A stretch of DNA of 64,000 bases from NCBI RefSeq assembly GCF_023078455.1, contig NZ_CP095740.1, forward strand, positions 3,460,001-3,524,000, in the 5' to 3' direction. Positions 1 through 9,302 of this stretch are shown in pieces (position 1 is the stretch's first letter; each line of letters begins with the position of its first letter). The translations under genes were made by a program, and so were the position numbers. The notes below the pieces were generated by a model that saw only the letters and a program-made list of their open reading frames with translations, was not told the origin of the DNA and searched no databases. The stretch is from Luteibacter aegosomatis (GTDB lineage: Bacteria; Pseudomonadota; Gammaproteobacteria; Xanthomonadales; Rhodanobacteraceae).

Positions 1-1422
1 GAACACGGCATTCACCGCCTCGACCATGCCCAGGCTGGAGCGATGGTTGGTATCCAGGCCGTAATGCGGGGACCGTGCGTGCGTGCGCGCAGCGAGGTAC
101 GTGTGGATGTCGGCGCCGCGGAAGGCGTAGATCGCCTGCTTGGGATCGCCGATAAGCAGCAGGCCCGTATCCGGCGCGTTCGCGTAGACCGCCTGGAAGA
201 TACGGTACTGCAGCGGGTCGGTATCCTGGAATTCGTCGATGAGCGCCAGCGGATATTGCTGCCGGATCGTCGCCCCCAGGGTGTCGCCCGAGGGCGACGC
301 CAGCGCCGCATCCAGCCTCAGCAGCAGGTCGTCGAAGCCGATCTGCGCACGGCGGCGCTTCTGCGCGGCGAAACGCTCGCGCACCCACGGGAGGGCATCG
401 GCGAGGATCGCGTGGCGCACGTCGACCTTGCCCGCTTGCCATTCGTTCCAGTGCTCCAGCGCGGCGAACGCCGGATGCTCCGGGCGCGCCTTGCCCTTGC
501 CCGTGGCCTTGGCCAGGCGCGACAGGCCATAGCGCGCGATGTCGAAGCCGGCGGCGTCGCGCGTCGCCGCCCAACGGCGCATCGCGGCCATGTCGGCGGG
601 CATGCGGTCGGGCTTGTACCAACCGTTGTGCAGCACCTTGTCGCGCACCGCCTCGACGAGGATCCCCTCGATGCGCTCCGCGTCGGCCAGCCATGACGCG
701 GCGGCGGCGTCGAGACGACGGCGGTCCTCCTCGTCCCATGCACGACGCCGATCGATGACATCGCCGATCGCCGCACCGTCGGCCAGCGGCTCGCCATTGA
801 CGCGCAACGCGGCCTCGCCGCCGAACAACAGCGGCCTGAGGTCCGACAACAAGGCGTCCGGCGTGGTCCATGCTTCCAGCACGGGCGCCAGTCCGGCCTC
901 ATCGAGTGGATAGAACGCCTGTCGCCAGTAGTCGCGCACGCCGTCGGCAAGCAGTTCGGTCTCGTCCGGCTCCAGGGTCTCCGCGAACGCATGGCCACTG
1001 CCGAAGGCGTGCTGGACCAGCATGCGCTGGCTCCAGCCGTGGATGGTGAAGATCGCCGCCTCGTCCATCCATTGGGCGGCCAGTTCGAGACGGCGCGCGC
1101 AGGCGGCATGCGAGTCGGCGGGAAGACCGGCGAGCAGTCCCCCGAGGAAGGCGTCGCCTCCGCGCCCCTGGCGGAAAGCGCGCGAAGCCTCCACCAGCCG
1201 CGCGCGGATGCGCTCGCGCAGTTCCTGCGTGGCCGCCTCCGTGAAGGTCACCACCAGCACCTGCGGCGGCAACAGCGGCTGCGCCATGCCGTGACCCAGC
1301 ACCGCGCGCACGTAGAGCGCGGCGATGGTCCAGGTCTTGCCGGTGCCGGCGCTGGCCTCGATGAGGCGCACGCCGTCCAGCGGCATGTCCAGCGGATTCA
1401 ACGTCTCCACGGCGGCGTTCAT
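1..1422 (-). CDS. recB: RecB subunit of exonuclease V, N-terminal part (cut by window edge)
   Basis: This is the N-terminal 474 residues of RecB, the 3'-5' helicase and nuclease subunit of RecBCD, which processes double-strand breaks for RecA loading. The ATG lies at 1422 and overlaps the recC stop as ATGA, so the two genes are translationally coupled. Visible UvrD/Rep helicase motifs are Walker A (ASAGTGKT, residues 23-30), the Walker B region LIDEFQDTDPLQ and the motif DPKQAIYAFRGAD. The C-terminal helicase and nuclease domains lie outside the window, as would recD. The reading frame is open to base 1, so this is an edge truncation and not a broken gene. Confidence 0.95.
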   Translation of the reverse strand, partial: MNAAVETLNPLDMPLDGVRLIEASAGTGKTWTIAALYVRAVLGHGMAQPLLPPQVLVVTFTEAATQELRERIRARLVEASRAFRQGRGGDAFLGGLLAGLPADSHAACARRLELAAQWMDEAAIFTIHGWSQRMLVQHAFGSGHAFAETLEPDETELLADGVRDYWRQAFYPLDEAGLAPVLEAWTTPDALLSDLRPLLFGGEAALRVNGEPLADGAAIGDVIDRRRAWDEEDRRRLDAAAASWLADAERIEGILVEAVRDKVLHNGWYKPDRMPADMAAMRRWAATRDAAGFDIARYGLSRLAKATGKGKARPEHPAFAALEHWNEWQAGKVDVRHAILADALPWVRERFAAQKRRRAQIGFDDLLLRLDAALASPSGDTLGATIRQQYPLALIDEFQDTDPLQYRIFQAVYANAPDTGLLLIGDPKQAIYAFRGADIHTYLAARTHARSPHYGLDTNHRSSLGMVEAVNAVF

Positions 1423-4400
1423 GCCGGCTCCACGCGCAGGGCGGACAGGAAATCCCGGTAAGGCGCCAGGTGTTCGGCGAAACCGGCACCCGCCAACGCG
1501 TCGAAATCCGGCCAGGCGCGCGCAAGGTAAGGATCGCCGTCCACCTCGCCGCGCATGCGGTCGCTCAGGCCTTCGTAGGCGGCCCGCGCGCGCCGGGGGG
1601 CGTCGTCGACATCCCCCGCCAGCCACGCGAGCGCCGTACGCACCGCGACGGGAAGCGGCCGGGCCATGCCTTCGCGCCATTCGTTCAACAGGACGGCGAG
1701 CATCGCCCGCGCCTCATGCGCGTCGATCGGCGACATGACGACGGTCGCATCGGGACCGACGTAGCGGGTTTCCACGGGCATCCCCGCCGCCTGGGCGACG
1801 AGGTGATCGATCCACGGCATCACGAGACGATGCGCGCGCGGCGAGCCGTCGGCATCGAGTACGCCCGACGGCGACGGCAACAGGGCCGCGAGATGCCCCT
1901 CGGCATCCGCGCGCAGGTCGGACGGCCAGTCTTCGATGACGATGCCGTCGATATCCAGGCGGATTTCGCGCTTGCCGGCGTCGAGGGGCCAGGCCCTGCG
2001 CTCGGCGGCGACGCGTGCATGCACGGACGCCGCCACGTCGGTGAGATCGCGTCGCGCGGATGCGGCAAAGCCGCCCATGGGCAGCGCGCCGGCACGCTGG
2101 AGACGCGCGGCGGCGGCGTCGATCGCGAGGCTCGCCTCGCTCTCGTCCCGCCTTGCGGCGCGCAGCAGCGTGTCCGTCATGGCGAAGCGATCCAGGCCAT
2201 CGAGCGCGAATGGCTCCAGTTCCTCGCTGGCGACATCCGGCGCGTCGAAGCGCACACCGAGCCGGGCCTGGAAGAACTCGCGGACGGGATGGCGCAGGAA
2301 ACGGCGCAGCACGGCAAGCGCGATCGGTCGTTCGACCGACACAGGTGGAAGCATGGCGTCCGGGATTCGGTCCCGTCGGCCATGCGCTTCGCGCCATTCG
2401 TCGGCGTAGGTGAACAGGCGAGGATCGCCCGCCTGGAAATACGCACGGCCGAACGGTTGCAGGGGGTGCATGACGGTGAGGTCGTCGAGGATGCTCCCGC
2501 CGTCTTCCGCGCGCCAACCGGCGTCGAGGTAGTCGCGCAACTGGCCCACGAGCACCGACGGCGCGCGTTCGCTGTTGTCGCGCACGCTGCGCCCCACCCA
2601 ACCGATGTGCAGCGCGTCGCGCGCCGAAAGCAAGGCCTCGAGGAAGAGATAGCGGTCGTCCTCGCGACGGGAACGATCACCGGGGCGCCACGCGCCCCTG
2701 CGGGACATCAGGTCGAAGTCCATCGGCGGCCGGGCGCGGGGATAGTCGCCGTCGTTCATGCCCAGCAGGCATACCAGACGAAACGGGATGGCGCGCATCG
2801 GCATCAGCGTGCCGAAACTCACCGCCCCGGCGAGGAATCGCTTGGAAAGGCCACCGTCGTCGATCTGCCCCAGCCAGGCCTCACGCACCACGTCGACGGG
2901 CAAGGGCTCGTCGAAGCCCGCGCCGGCGCAAGCGGTTTCCCAGGCATCGAGGGCCTCGTGCAGGCGCTGCAGGCGCATGCGGTCTTCGGCGTCGGACGGC
3001 TCGAAGAAATCGCGCAGCAACACCCGCAGGCGCGTCGCCCATGCCGCGGGCGAAACGCGCTCGGCCAAGGCGCGCCAATGGCGTCCCAGCCGGTCGAGCA
3101 GTTCGGCCAGGGGGCCGATCAGATGGGCATCCAGGCCGCCGACCTCGCCATAAGGCTCGATGTCGCCCCAGGCTTCGCCGTTGCCCACCGCATAACCGAG
3201 CAGCATGCGCCGGAGCCCGAAGGCCCAGGTGTTCTGCTCCAGGGCCGGCAGGCCGAGCGATGCGCGCTGCGAGGCATCGAGGCCCCAGCGTATACCCGCC
3301 CCCTCCACCCAGCGATGCAGCAACGGAAGATCGTCGTCGCCGAACCCGAGGCGTTTGCGCACCGCGGGCACGTCGAGGAGATCGGCCAGTTCGCCCGCTC
3401 CGAAGCGCGATTCGGTCAGCCCCAGCAGCATGTCTAGCGCCATCACCAGCGGCACGCTACCGCGCGAGGCGCGATCGGCCACGCTGTACGGCACGTAACG
3501 CGGGTCGTCGCGCGGCACGCGGCCGAACACGGCATCGATGTGCGGGCCGTAGGTTTCGATGTCGGGCACCATGACGATCACGTCGCGCGGATGGATCGGA
3601 TCGCCCGCCCTCGCCGTGGCTTCGAAACGTGCCAGCAACTGATCGTGGAGGATCTCCACCTCGCGCTGCGGTGAATGCGCGACGTGGAAAACGATGGACG
3701 TGTCGCCGGCGGCCCAGGTCGCGGGTTCGGCGGGCAACGGCTCCAGGTCGAGGATCGCCTGTTGCACCTGCCCCAGCAGGTTCGCACCGGAAGGCTCCAC
3801 GAAGAGATCGATGCGCTGGTCCCACGCGCTGAACCGCTCCCGGTACGTTTCCGGATGGTCGAACTCGTCGAGCAGCCGGATGTAGTCGCGCCCCTGCTTG
3901 CCCCACGAAGCGAGCAAGGGGTGGGCATGCAGATGCATGTCTTCGGCCGACGGCATGGACGGCATGCCCGGCTTCGCCTGTTGGCGACGTCGTTCCGCGC
4001 GCAGCAACTCGCGATCGTCGACGATGTCGGCCCAGTAATGGCGGCAGGGATTCATCACCACCAGCAGCACCTGGGACCAGCGCGACAGCGCCGACAGCGC
4101 TTCCAGCGTCTGTCGCGGCAGCGATGACATGCCGAACACCACGATGCGCCTCGGCAGCGTGGCCGGTCGTTCGCCGCCATGCTCCACCGCCTCGAGGAAC
4201 CGCGCATGGACGGCGGCACGATGGCTTTCCGCTTCCCCCGGCCCCACGTCGTCGAGCAGCCGGCGCCAGAGCGCCGCCTGCCAGCGATCGGCCGGCGCCA
4301 TGGACGGCGCGCCGCCCCGCGCATCGCGAAGGACGTCGTCGCCGCGCGCCCAGTCGTGCAGCCAGTCGGCGCGATAGACCTGGTACTGGTCATAGAGGTC

Positions 4401-4841
4401 GGCCAGCCGCTCGGCCAGTTGGTGGCATTTGCGCGCGTCGCTGCCGTCGCCGAGGAACGCCGCGAGCGGCTCGAAGGTGGATTCGCGGGCCACGGACGGC
4501 AAGAGGCGCATCAGGCGCCAGACCAGTCTCGACTTGTCGAAGGGCGACTCCGGCGGAACCGCCTCGCGGCCGAGCACGGCGCGATAGGCATCCCACAGGA
4601 AGCGGCCGGGCAGCTCGACGTCCACCGCCGCCGCGATGCCGAGGCCGCCCTCGTCGACGCCCCGCGCCAAGGCCAGGCGAAACCACTGCGCGATGCCGTT
4701 GGACTGCACCAGCACGCGCTCGTCCTCCAGCGGCGACAGGGGCGTACGGCGCAGCCAGCCGGCGAGCACGTCGCGCAGTTCCTCCAGGCGATTGCCGTGG
4801 AGGACCATGAGACCCGGGGCGATGGTATCGGTAGCGCTCAA
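1419..4841 (-). CDS. recC: RecC subunit of exonuclease V
   Basis: RecC (1140 residues from this start) is the Chi-recognising scaffold subunit of RecBCD. It has an inactive helicase/nuclease fold, binds RecB and RecD and splits the DNA duplex. The N terminus (HGNRLEELRDVLAGWL, then LVQSNGIAQWF) matches the RecC pattern HSNRL...VQS.GMAQW, and the length is usual for the family. The start is uncertain. TTG at 4841 has a Shine-Dalgarno-like AAGGGA just upstream, but ATG at 4808 aligns better with E. coli RecC. The gene is followed directly by recB with a 4-base overlap. Confidence 0.95.
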   Translation of the reverse strand: MSATDTIAPGLMVLHGNRLEELRDVLAGWLRRTPLSPLEDERVLVQSNGIAQWFRLALARGVDEGGLGIAAAVDVELPGRFLWDAYRAVLGREAVPPESPFDKSRLVWRLMRLLPSVARESTFEPLAAFLGDGSDARKCHQLAERLADLYDQYQVYRADWLHDWARGDDVLRDARGGAPSMAPADRWQAALWRRLLDDVGPGEAESHRAAVHARFLEAVEHGGERPATLPRRIVVFGMSSLPRQTLEALSALSRWSQVLLVVMNPCRHYWADIVDDRELLRAERRRQQAKPGMPSMPSAEDMHLHAHPLLASWGKQGRDYIRLLDEFDHPETYRERFSAWDQRIDLFVEPSGANLLGQVQQAILDLEPLPAEPATWAAGDTSIVFHVAHSPQREVEILHDQLLARFEATARAGDPIHPRDVIVMVPDIETYGPHIDAVFGRVPRDDPRYVPYSVADRASRGSVPLVMALDMLLGLTESRFGAGELADLLDVPAVRKRLGFGDDDLPLLHRWVEGAGIRWGLDASQRASLGLPALEQNTWAFGLRRMLLGYAVGNGEAWGDIEPYGEVGGLDAHLIGPLAELLDRLGRHWRALAERVSPAAWATRLRVLLRDFFEPSDAEDRMRLQRLHEALDAWETACAGAGFDEPLPVDVVREAWLGQIDDGGLSKRFLAGAVSFGTLMPMRAIPFRLVCLLGMNDGDYPRARPPMDFDLMSRRGAWRPGDRSRREDDRYLFLEALLSARDALHIGWVGRSVRDNSERAPSVLVGQLRDYLDAGWRAEDGGSILDDLTVMHPLQPFGRAYFQAGDPRLFTYADEWREAHGRRDRIPDAMLPPVSVERPIALAVLRRFLRHPVREFFQARLGVRFDAPDVASEELEPFALDGLDRFAMTDTLLRAARRDESEASLAIDAAAARLQRAGALPMGGFAASARRDLTDVAASVHARVAAERRAWPLDAGKREIRLDIDGIVIEDWPSDLRADAEGHLAALLPSPSGVLDADGSPRAHRLVMPWIDHLVAQAAGMPVETRYVGPDATVVMSPIDAHEARAMLAVLLNEWREGMARPLPVAVRTALAWLAGDVDDAPRRARAAYEGLSDRMRGEVDGDPYLARAWPDFDALAGAGFAEHLAPYRDFLSALRVEPA

Positions 4842-4908
4842 GGGTTCCCTTTACGCAGGCGGTGGACCGCATCGATGGTGCACGAACGCTGTCGCGGGAC
4901 GTGCGACG

Positions 4909-5331
4909 TCAGAACGGCTTGGCGACCACGAGGAAGACGATGGCCAGCAGCACCAGCACGGGTAGCTCGTTGAGAAGGCGCAACGTCTTGCCCGAGGGCA
5001 ACGTGCCGCCGGCCACGCTCCGCTTGAGCAGGCGCCCTGTCCAGATGAAGTAGGCCAACATCAACGCCACGAGCGCGAGCTTGGCGTGCAGCCAGCCGCC
5101 GGCGATATGGAAATAGAGCCAGAGCACGAGGCCGAAGAGAAACGCCATGCCGAACATGCTGTGGCCGAACTTGTAGAGGCGTCGGCCCATGAGGTGCAGG
5201 CGGTCCCTGACCGCTACGGGCTCGTTCGCCACCTCGGTCACGTTCACCAGGATGCGCGGGAGGTAGAACACCGTGGCCATCCAGGCGATGACGAACACGA
5301 TGTGCAGCGACTTGACGATCAGGTAGGCCAC
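4909..5331 (-). CDS. HemJ/CopD-like integral membrane protein
   Basis: A 140-residue membrane protein with four predicted transmembrane segments. The N terminus has the pattern KSLHIVFVIAWMATVFYLPR, and the C terminus reads LNELPVLVLLAIVFLVVAKPF-like, which matches the HemJ family (protoporphyrinogen IX oxidase, heme biosynthesis) and the related CopD superfamily. The early histidine (in SLHIVFV) and the conserved lysine in GGWLHAKLALV fit the HemJ pattern. The ATG at 5331 begins the conserved first helix. It lies just upstream of recC in the same direction (67-base gap). HemJ activity is an inference; CopD family membership is safer. Confidence 0.75.
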   Translation of the reverse strand: MAYLIVKSLHIVFVIAWMATVFYLPRILVNVTEVANEPVAVRDRLHLMGRRLYKFGHSMFGMAFLFGLVLWLYFHIAGGWLHAKLALVALMLAYFIWTGRLLKRSVAGGTLPSGKTLRLLNELPVLVLLAIVFLVVAKPF

Positions 5332-5493
5332 CGTGGGGTACTCCGCCAGGAAAGCCGCAGTTTAGCCGGTCGCAAGCACGGAAGGATGCGGCGTTGTGCC
5401 CCGGACCGGCAAGGGATCGTGGACACCGCCGACATACCGCGCCGACTCCTAAGGGAATACTCAAGGCGACACGACAACCGACAAGGGACGTTC

Positions 5494-6216
5494 ATGGCCG
5501 TACACAGGAAGAAATGGGATCAGCCCAAGCGTGGCGTTGTGCCGCCCGGCGAGCCGCCTCATGATGGCGGCATGGAATCCAGAATCGCCACCCTCGAAGT
5601 CGACATGAAATACGTCCGCCGCGACCTCGACGAGGTGCGCGACGACGTGCGCGTGATCCGCGACCGCGTGGGCTCCATTGAGACGACGCTGGCTGGCATG
5701 TCCGCCAGATCCGAAGCGGGATTCGATGCCGTGGACACGCGGTTCGAATCCATGGAGTCGAGGCTCGATGCGAAGTTCGACGCCGTGGACGCGAAATTCG
5801 AAGCGAAGTTCGAGGCGATGGACGCGAAATTCCACGCCATGGATGCGAAGTTCGACGCCATGGACGCGAAGTTCGAAGCGAAGTTCGAGGCGATGGACGC
5901 GAAGTTCGATGCCATGGATGCGAAGTTCGATGCCATGGATGCGAAGTTCGATGCCATGAACGCGAAATTCGACGGCTCGGAAGGCCGGTCGGACGCGAGG
6001 TTCAAGGGCCTGGACGACAAGTTCGAGGCGAAATTCGAAGCGATCATGGCGAAACTCGAAAAGCTCGATGCCTTTCCAACGAAGCTACAGCTTTCCCTAT
6101 GGTTTGGTGGCGCCATGCTCTTTTTCCTGAGCTGCACGGTCGCCATCATCGCGGTCTTGCTCAGGATGATGGGGCACACCGATCTGGCAAACGTGGTCGA
6201 GGCCGTGCGCGGCTGA
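5494..6216 (+). CDS. Heptad-repeat coiled-coil protein with C-terminal membrane anchor
   Basis: A 240-residue protein of unknown function. The ATG at 5494 is preceded by AAGGGA at a good distance. The frame stays open further upstream, but that part overlaps the opposite-strand gene and has no start signal. Residues ~25-85 predict a coiled coil of ordinary sequence. Residues ~90-165 are almost perfect 7-residue units of the type AKFDAMD, interrupted by 4-residue EAKF insertions that would give 11-residue (hendecad) steps. Near residue 205 one hydrophobic segment (WFGGAMLFFLSCTVAIIAVLL) predicts a single membrane span with a short tail. The layout resembles tail-anchored coiled-coil proteins (DUF1640-like), but I cannot assign a family. 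The repeats are likely length-variable between strains. Confidence 0.8.
   Translation: MAVHRKKWDQPKRGVVPPGEPPHDGGMESRIATLEVDMKYVRRDLDEVRDDVRVIRDRVGSIETTLAGMSARSEAGFDAVDTRFESMESRLDAKFDAVDAKFEAKFEAMDAKFHAMDAKFDAMDAKFEAKFEAMDAKFDAMDAKFDAMDAKFDAMNAKFDGSEGRSDARFKGLDDKFEAKFEAIMAKLEKLDAFPTKLQLSLWFGGAMLFFLSCTVAIIAVLLRMMGHTDLANVVEAVRG
5764..5973 (+). repeat. Intragenic 21-base tandem repeat
   Basis: Inside the coiled-coil gene the DNA repeats in 21-base units, each encoding one heptad (D-A-K-F-D-A-M). Units starting at 5896, 5917 and 5938 differ at one base only. A longer segment containing the EAKFEAMD insertion occurs twice, 75 bases apart (5800 and 5875). The near-identity suggests recent unit duplication by slippage or unequal recombination. 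Confidence 0.85.
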
Positions 6217-6267
6217 CGCCTGACGCCGCTTACCCGCCCAGACGCGGGGCAACAAAAGCGGGGCAAT

Positions 6268-6292
6268 AAAAAAGGAGCCGCAGGGCTCCTTT
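6268..6292 (-). terminator. Rho-independent terminator of tRNA-Val, possibly bidirectional
   Basis: A 9-base-pair stem (6271-6279 with 6284-6292) and a 4-base loop are followed on the minus strand by TTTTTTATT. The plus strand carries a C/T-rich tail, so it may also stop transcription from the coiled-coil gene. Confidence 0.75.
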
Positions 6293-6328
6293 CTTTCTTT
6301 CTTCAGGTCACTTCCCGATGGAGGAAAG

Positions 6329-6403
6329 TGGTGGGCGGTACAAGGATCGAACTTGTGACCCCTACCATGTCAAGGTAGTGCTCTACCGCTGAGCTAACCG
6401 CCC
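6329..6403 (-). tRNA. tRNA-Val (anticodon GAC)
   Basis: Reading the minus strand from 6403 gives acceptor arm GGGCGGT, D-arm TAGCTCAGC.GGTAGAGC, anticodon stem CTACC with loop TTGACAT (anticodon GAC), T-loop GTTCGATC and closing ACCGCCC. It is followed by discriminator A and an encoded CCA. Total length is 75 bases including CCA. A terminator lies directly downstream. Confidence 0.96.
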
Positions 6404-6427
6404 GAAGAGCTGCGCAGTTTAGCGGCA

Positions 6428-6454
6428 GCCACCCCCTCGTGCAAGGGGGGTGGC
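6428..6454 (-). terminator. GC-rich hairpin after uvrB
   Basis: An inverted repeat (GCCACCCC with GGGGTGGC plus extra G/C pairs) lies 8 bases past the uvrB stop. It lacks a U-run on the minus strand, so termination here is only plausible. Confidence 0.35.
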
Positions 6455-6461
6455 CCGAAAA

Positions 6462-8486
6462 TCAGCGCAAGGCCTTTTCCCGGAGGCGGTGGATCTCGTC
6501 ACGGAGCTTGCCGGCCTCCTCGAATTCGAGGTTCTGGGCGTGCTTGTACATGCGGGCCTCGAGCTTCTTGATCAGGGAGCCTGCCTGCTCGGGGCTGAGG
6601 GCGGCGTAATCGGCCGCCTCTTCGGCCACCTTCCGGATCGTCTCCTTGCCCTTCCTGCCCTTGCCGCGCGAGCCCACGTCGGCCCGGGCACCTTCCATGA
6701 TGTCGGCGATACGCCGGACCACCGTCTTCGGCGTGATGCCGTTGGCGGCGTTGTACTCCATCTGCTTCTCGCGACGACGGGCCGTCTCGTCCATCGCCTC
6801 CTTCATCGAGCCAGTGATCTCGTCGGCGTAGAGAATCGCCTTGCCGCGAACGTTGCGCGCCGCGCGGCCGATGGTCTGGATCAGCGAACGCGTGGAACGC
6901 AGGAAGCCTTCCTTGTCGGCGTCGAGCACGGCCACCAGCGAGACCTCGGGCATGTCCAGGCCCTCGCGGAGCAGGTTGATGCCCACCAGCACGTCGAATT
7001 CGCCGAGGCGCAGGTCGCGGATGATCTCGGTGCGCTCGACGGTGTCGATGTCCGAGTGCAGGTAGCGCACCTTCACCTCGTGTTCGGAGAGGTAGTCGGT
7101 GAGGTTTTCGGCCATGCGCTTGGTGAGCGTGGTGACCAGTACGCGGTCGCCCATGGCGACGCGCTTGTGGATCTCGCCGAGCAGGTCGTCCACCTGCGTG
7201 CGCACGGGGCGCACTTCCACCTCGGGATCGATGAGGCCCGTCGGACGCACCACGAGTTCGACGATGTTGTCGTCGGCCTGTTCCAGTTCGTACTTCGCCG
7301 GCGTGGCGGACACGTAGATCGCACGCGGCTTGCGGCGCTCCCATTCCTCGAAGCGCAGGGGACGGTTGTCCATGGCGGACGGGAGGCGGAAACCGAACTC
7401 CACGAGGGTTTCCTTGCGCGAACGGTCGCCCTTGTACATGGCGCCGAGCTGCGGCACGGTCACGTGCGATTCGTCGACCACCATCAGCGCGTCCGGCGGA
7501 AGATAGTCGAACAACGTCGGCGGCGGCTCGCCGGGGCCGCGCCGGGTCATGTGACGCGAGTAGTTCTCGATGCCCTGGCAGAAACCCACCTCGGCCATCA
7601 TCTCCAGGTCGAAACGCGTGCGCTGCTCCAGGCGCTGCGCTTCCACCAGCTTATTGTCGCGATATAGCTGCTCCAACCGCTCGGCAAGCTCGATCTTGAT
7701 CGTCTCCATCGCGTTCAGCACGCTCTGGCGTGTCGTCGCGTAATGGGTTTTCGGATAGACGGTGTACCGCGGCACCTTGCGCAGCACCTCGCCCGTGAGC
7801 GGATCGAACAGCGACAGGTTTTCCACGTCGCCGTCGAACAGTTCGATGCGCAAGGCTTCGCTTTCCGACTCCGCCGGGAACACGTCGATGATTTCGCCAC
7901 GCACGCGATACGTACCGCGGCGCAGCTCCATCTCGTTGCGCACGTATTGCAGCTCCGTCAACTGGCGGATCAGCGCGCGTTGCTCGATATGCTCGCCACG
8001 GGAAAGAATCAGGCGGAGACTCATGTAGTCCTCCGGGTCGCCCAGGCCGTAGATGGCCGACACGGTGGCCACGATCAGCGAGTCCCGCCGCGACAGCAAC
8101 GCCTTGGTGGCGGCCAGACGCATCTGCTCGATGTGATCGTTGATGCTCGAATCCTTCTCGATGAAGGTATCCGAGGCCACCACATAGGCCTCCGGCTGGT
8201 AGTAGTCGTAGTAGCTCACGAAGTACTCCACCGCGTTATGCGGGAAGAACTCCTTGAATTCGCCATAGAGCTGGGCCGCCAGGGTCTTGTTCGGCGCCAG
8301 CACGATGGTCGGCTTCTGCACCTGGGCGACTACGTTCGCGATCGTGAAGGTCTTGCCCGATCCGGTGACGCCGAGCAGCGTCTGGGCGGCTAGGCCCGCC
8401 TCGAAGCCGTCCACGAGCTTGCGGATGGCATTGGGCTGGTCGCCGGAGGGCTGGTAGGGAGAGACGAGCTGGAAGCGATCGGTCAT
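6462..8486 (-). CDS. uvrB: UvrB, excinuclease ABC subunit B
   Basis: UvrB (674 residues) is the damage-verifying helicase-like subunit of nucleotide excision repair. It is loaded by UvrA and recruits UvrC for incision. Visible features are Walker A (GVTGSGKT, about residues 39-46), the beta-hairpin region [11 protein letters not shown], the DEAD-type motif VVDESHVT, helicase motifs [12 protein letters not shown], and the C-terminal UVR motif ([21 protein letters not shown]) that contacts UvrC. Length and order match the family. No obvious LexA box was found just upstream. Translation starts at the ATG at 8486, and the divergent neighbour is a pilin-like gene. Confidence 0.98.
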   Translation of the reverse strand: MTDRFQLVSPYQPSGDQPNAIRKLVDGFEAGLAAQTLLGVTGSGKTFTIANVVAQVQKPTIVLAPNKTLAAQLYGEFKEFFPHNAVEYFVSYYDYYQPEAYVVASDTFIEKDSSINDHIEQMRLAATKALLSRRDSLIVATVSAIYGLGDPEDYMSLRLILSRGEHIEQRALIRQLTELQYVRNEMELRRGTYRVRGEIIDVFPAESESEALRIELFDGDVENLSLFDPLTGEVLRKVPRYTVYPKTHYATTRQSVLNAMETIKIELAERLEQLYRDNKLVEAQRLEQRTRFDLEMMAEVGFCQGIENYSRHMTRRGPGEPPPTLFDYLPPDALMVVDESHVTVPQLGAMYKGDRSRKETLVEFGFRLPSAMDNRPLRFEEWERRKPRAIYVSATPAKYELEQADDNIVELVVRPTGLIDPEVEVRPVRTQVDDLLGEIHKRVAMGDRVLVTTLTKRMAENLTDYLSEHEVKVRYLHSDIDTVERTEIIRDLRLGEFDVLVGINLLREGLDMPEVSLVAVLDADKEGFLRSTRSLIQTIGRAARNVRGKAILYADEITGSMKEAMDETARRREKQMEYNAANGITPKTVVRRIADIMEGARADVGSRGKGRKGKETIRKVAEEAADYAALSPEQAGSLIKKLEARMYKHAQNLEFEEAGKLRDEIHRLREKALR

Positions 8487-8614
8487 GGCTGACGATATGC
8501 GGGCTCAAAGGCTAAGTTTAAAGCGACGGCGCCTACGGGACGTGATGCAGCGCACCCCTACTCCGCACCCCACCTCGACGTCCAGCATTCGGCGCTTTTC
8601 ACGGCGCCGAACCC

Positions 8615-9112
8615 ATGCCCCATCATCCCCATCGAGGCTTCACCCTTACCGAACTTCTCGCCGTCCTCGTCATCGTGGGCCTGACCGCGGCCCTCGCTGT
8701 CCCAGCCCTCACCGACGCCCTGGACCGGCGGCGCATCCGCCACGCTGCCGAAGCGCTGCGCGACGACCTCGATCATGCCCGCCTCGAGGCCGTGACCAGC
8801 GCTCGAGCGGTGCGGGTCATGCCCCGCCCAGGCATCCGGGGCTGGGCGGGCGGATGGATAGCGCGACGCGGATACCTGCCCTTGTGGGCCGCGAGCGGCG
8901 AGCCCCTGGATGCACGCCTGCGTAGTGCCCACGCGCGTCCCTCGCTGTCCTTCGGCCCGGATGGCGGAACGGGCGACAACCAGACCATCACCTTCTGCGT
9001 ACGGGGCAAGCGGGCATTCGCCCTGAGTGTCGTCATCGCCAAGGCGGGGCGTGCTCGCGTCATGCCCGCCGAAGACGAGCCCTTCGCGTCATGTTCGGGA
9101 AGGCGAAACTGA
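8615..9112 (+). CDS. Type IV pilin-like protein (FimT/GspH family)
   Basis: A 165-residue prepilin-like protein. Residues 1-8 form a short leader ending in glycine, then FTLTELLAVLVIVGLTAALAVPAL gives the class III signal, with glutamate at position +5 and the hydrophobic N-terminal helix. Cleavage and N-methylation by the prepilin peptidase PilD are expected before Phe9. The C-terminal part (about 100-150) carries a GspH/FimT-like domain with the usual spaced motifs (SLSFGPDGG, TITFCVRG). Such proteins are minor pilins of type IV pili or pseudopilins of type II secretion. No other pilus gene is adjacent, so the exact role is open. No clear ribosome-binding site was seen. Confidence 0.85.
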   Translation: MPHHPHRGFTLTELLAVLVIVGLTAALAVPALTDALDRRRIRHAAEALRDDLDHARLEAVTSARAVRVMPRPGIRGWAGGWIARRGYLPLWAASGEPLDARLRSAHARPSLSFGPDGGTGDNQTITFCVRGKRAFALSVVIAKAGRARVMPAEDEPFASCSGRRN

Positions 9113-9133
9113 AAACGCCGCGACGACGCAAAG

Positions 9134-9162
9134 AAAAAGCCGCGCATCGCTGCACGGCTTTT
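9134..9162 (-). terminator. Rho-independent terminator downstream of tRNA-Asn
   Basis: Minus-strand hairpin with an 11-base-pair stem (9135-9145 with 9152-9162, one G-T pair) ending in a run of T. It lies just past the tRNA-Asn 3' end and close to the pilin gene's stop. Confidence 0.75.
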
Positions 9163-9170
9163 CAAGAACC

Positions 9171-9247
9171 TGGCGCCCGAAGTTGGACTCGAACCAACGA
9201 CCCCCTGATTAACAGTCAAGTGCTCTAACCGGCTGAGCTATTCGGGC
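9171..9247 (-). tRNA. tRNA-Asn (anticodon GTT)
   Basis: Reading the minus strand from 9247 gives acceptor GCCCGAA, D-arm TAGCTCAGCCGGTTAGAGC, anticodon stem CTTGA with loop CTGTTAA (anticodon GTT), T-arm GTTGG-TTCGAGT-CCAAC, closing TTCGGGC, discriminator G and an encoded CCA. The length is 77 bases with CCA. No integrase or duplicated 3' end suggests an attachment site here. Confidence 0.96.
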
Positions 9248-9302
9248 GGGGAGCCACGTATTTTGTGGATATGGGAGGGGGCTGTCAAGCGTCTGCGATC
9301 GC

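Noticed and set aside
5764..5973. Possible CRISPR array
   Set aside because: The units are contiguous 21-base coding repeats without spacers, in frame with a coiled-coil protein.
6329..9247. tRNA genes as phage/island attachment sites
   Set aside because: No integrase, no duplicated tRNA 3' end and only core genes nearby.
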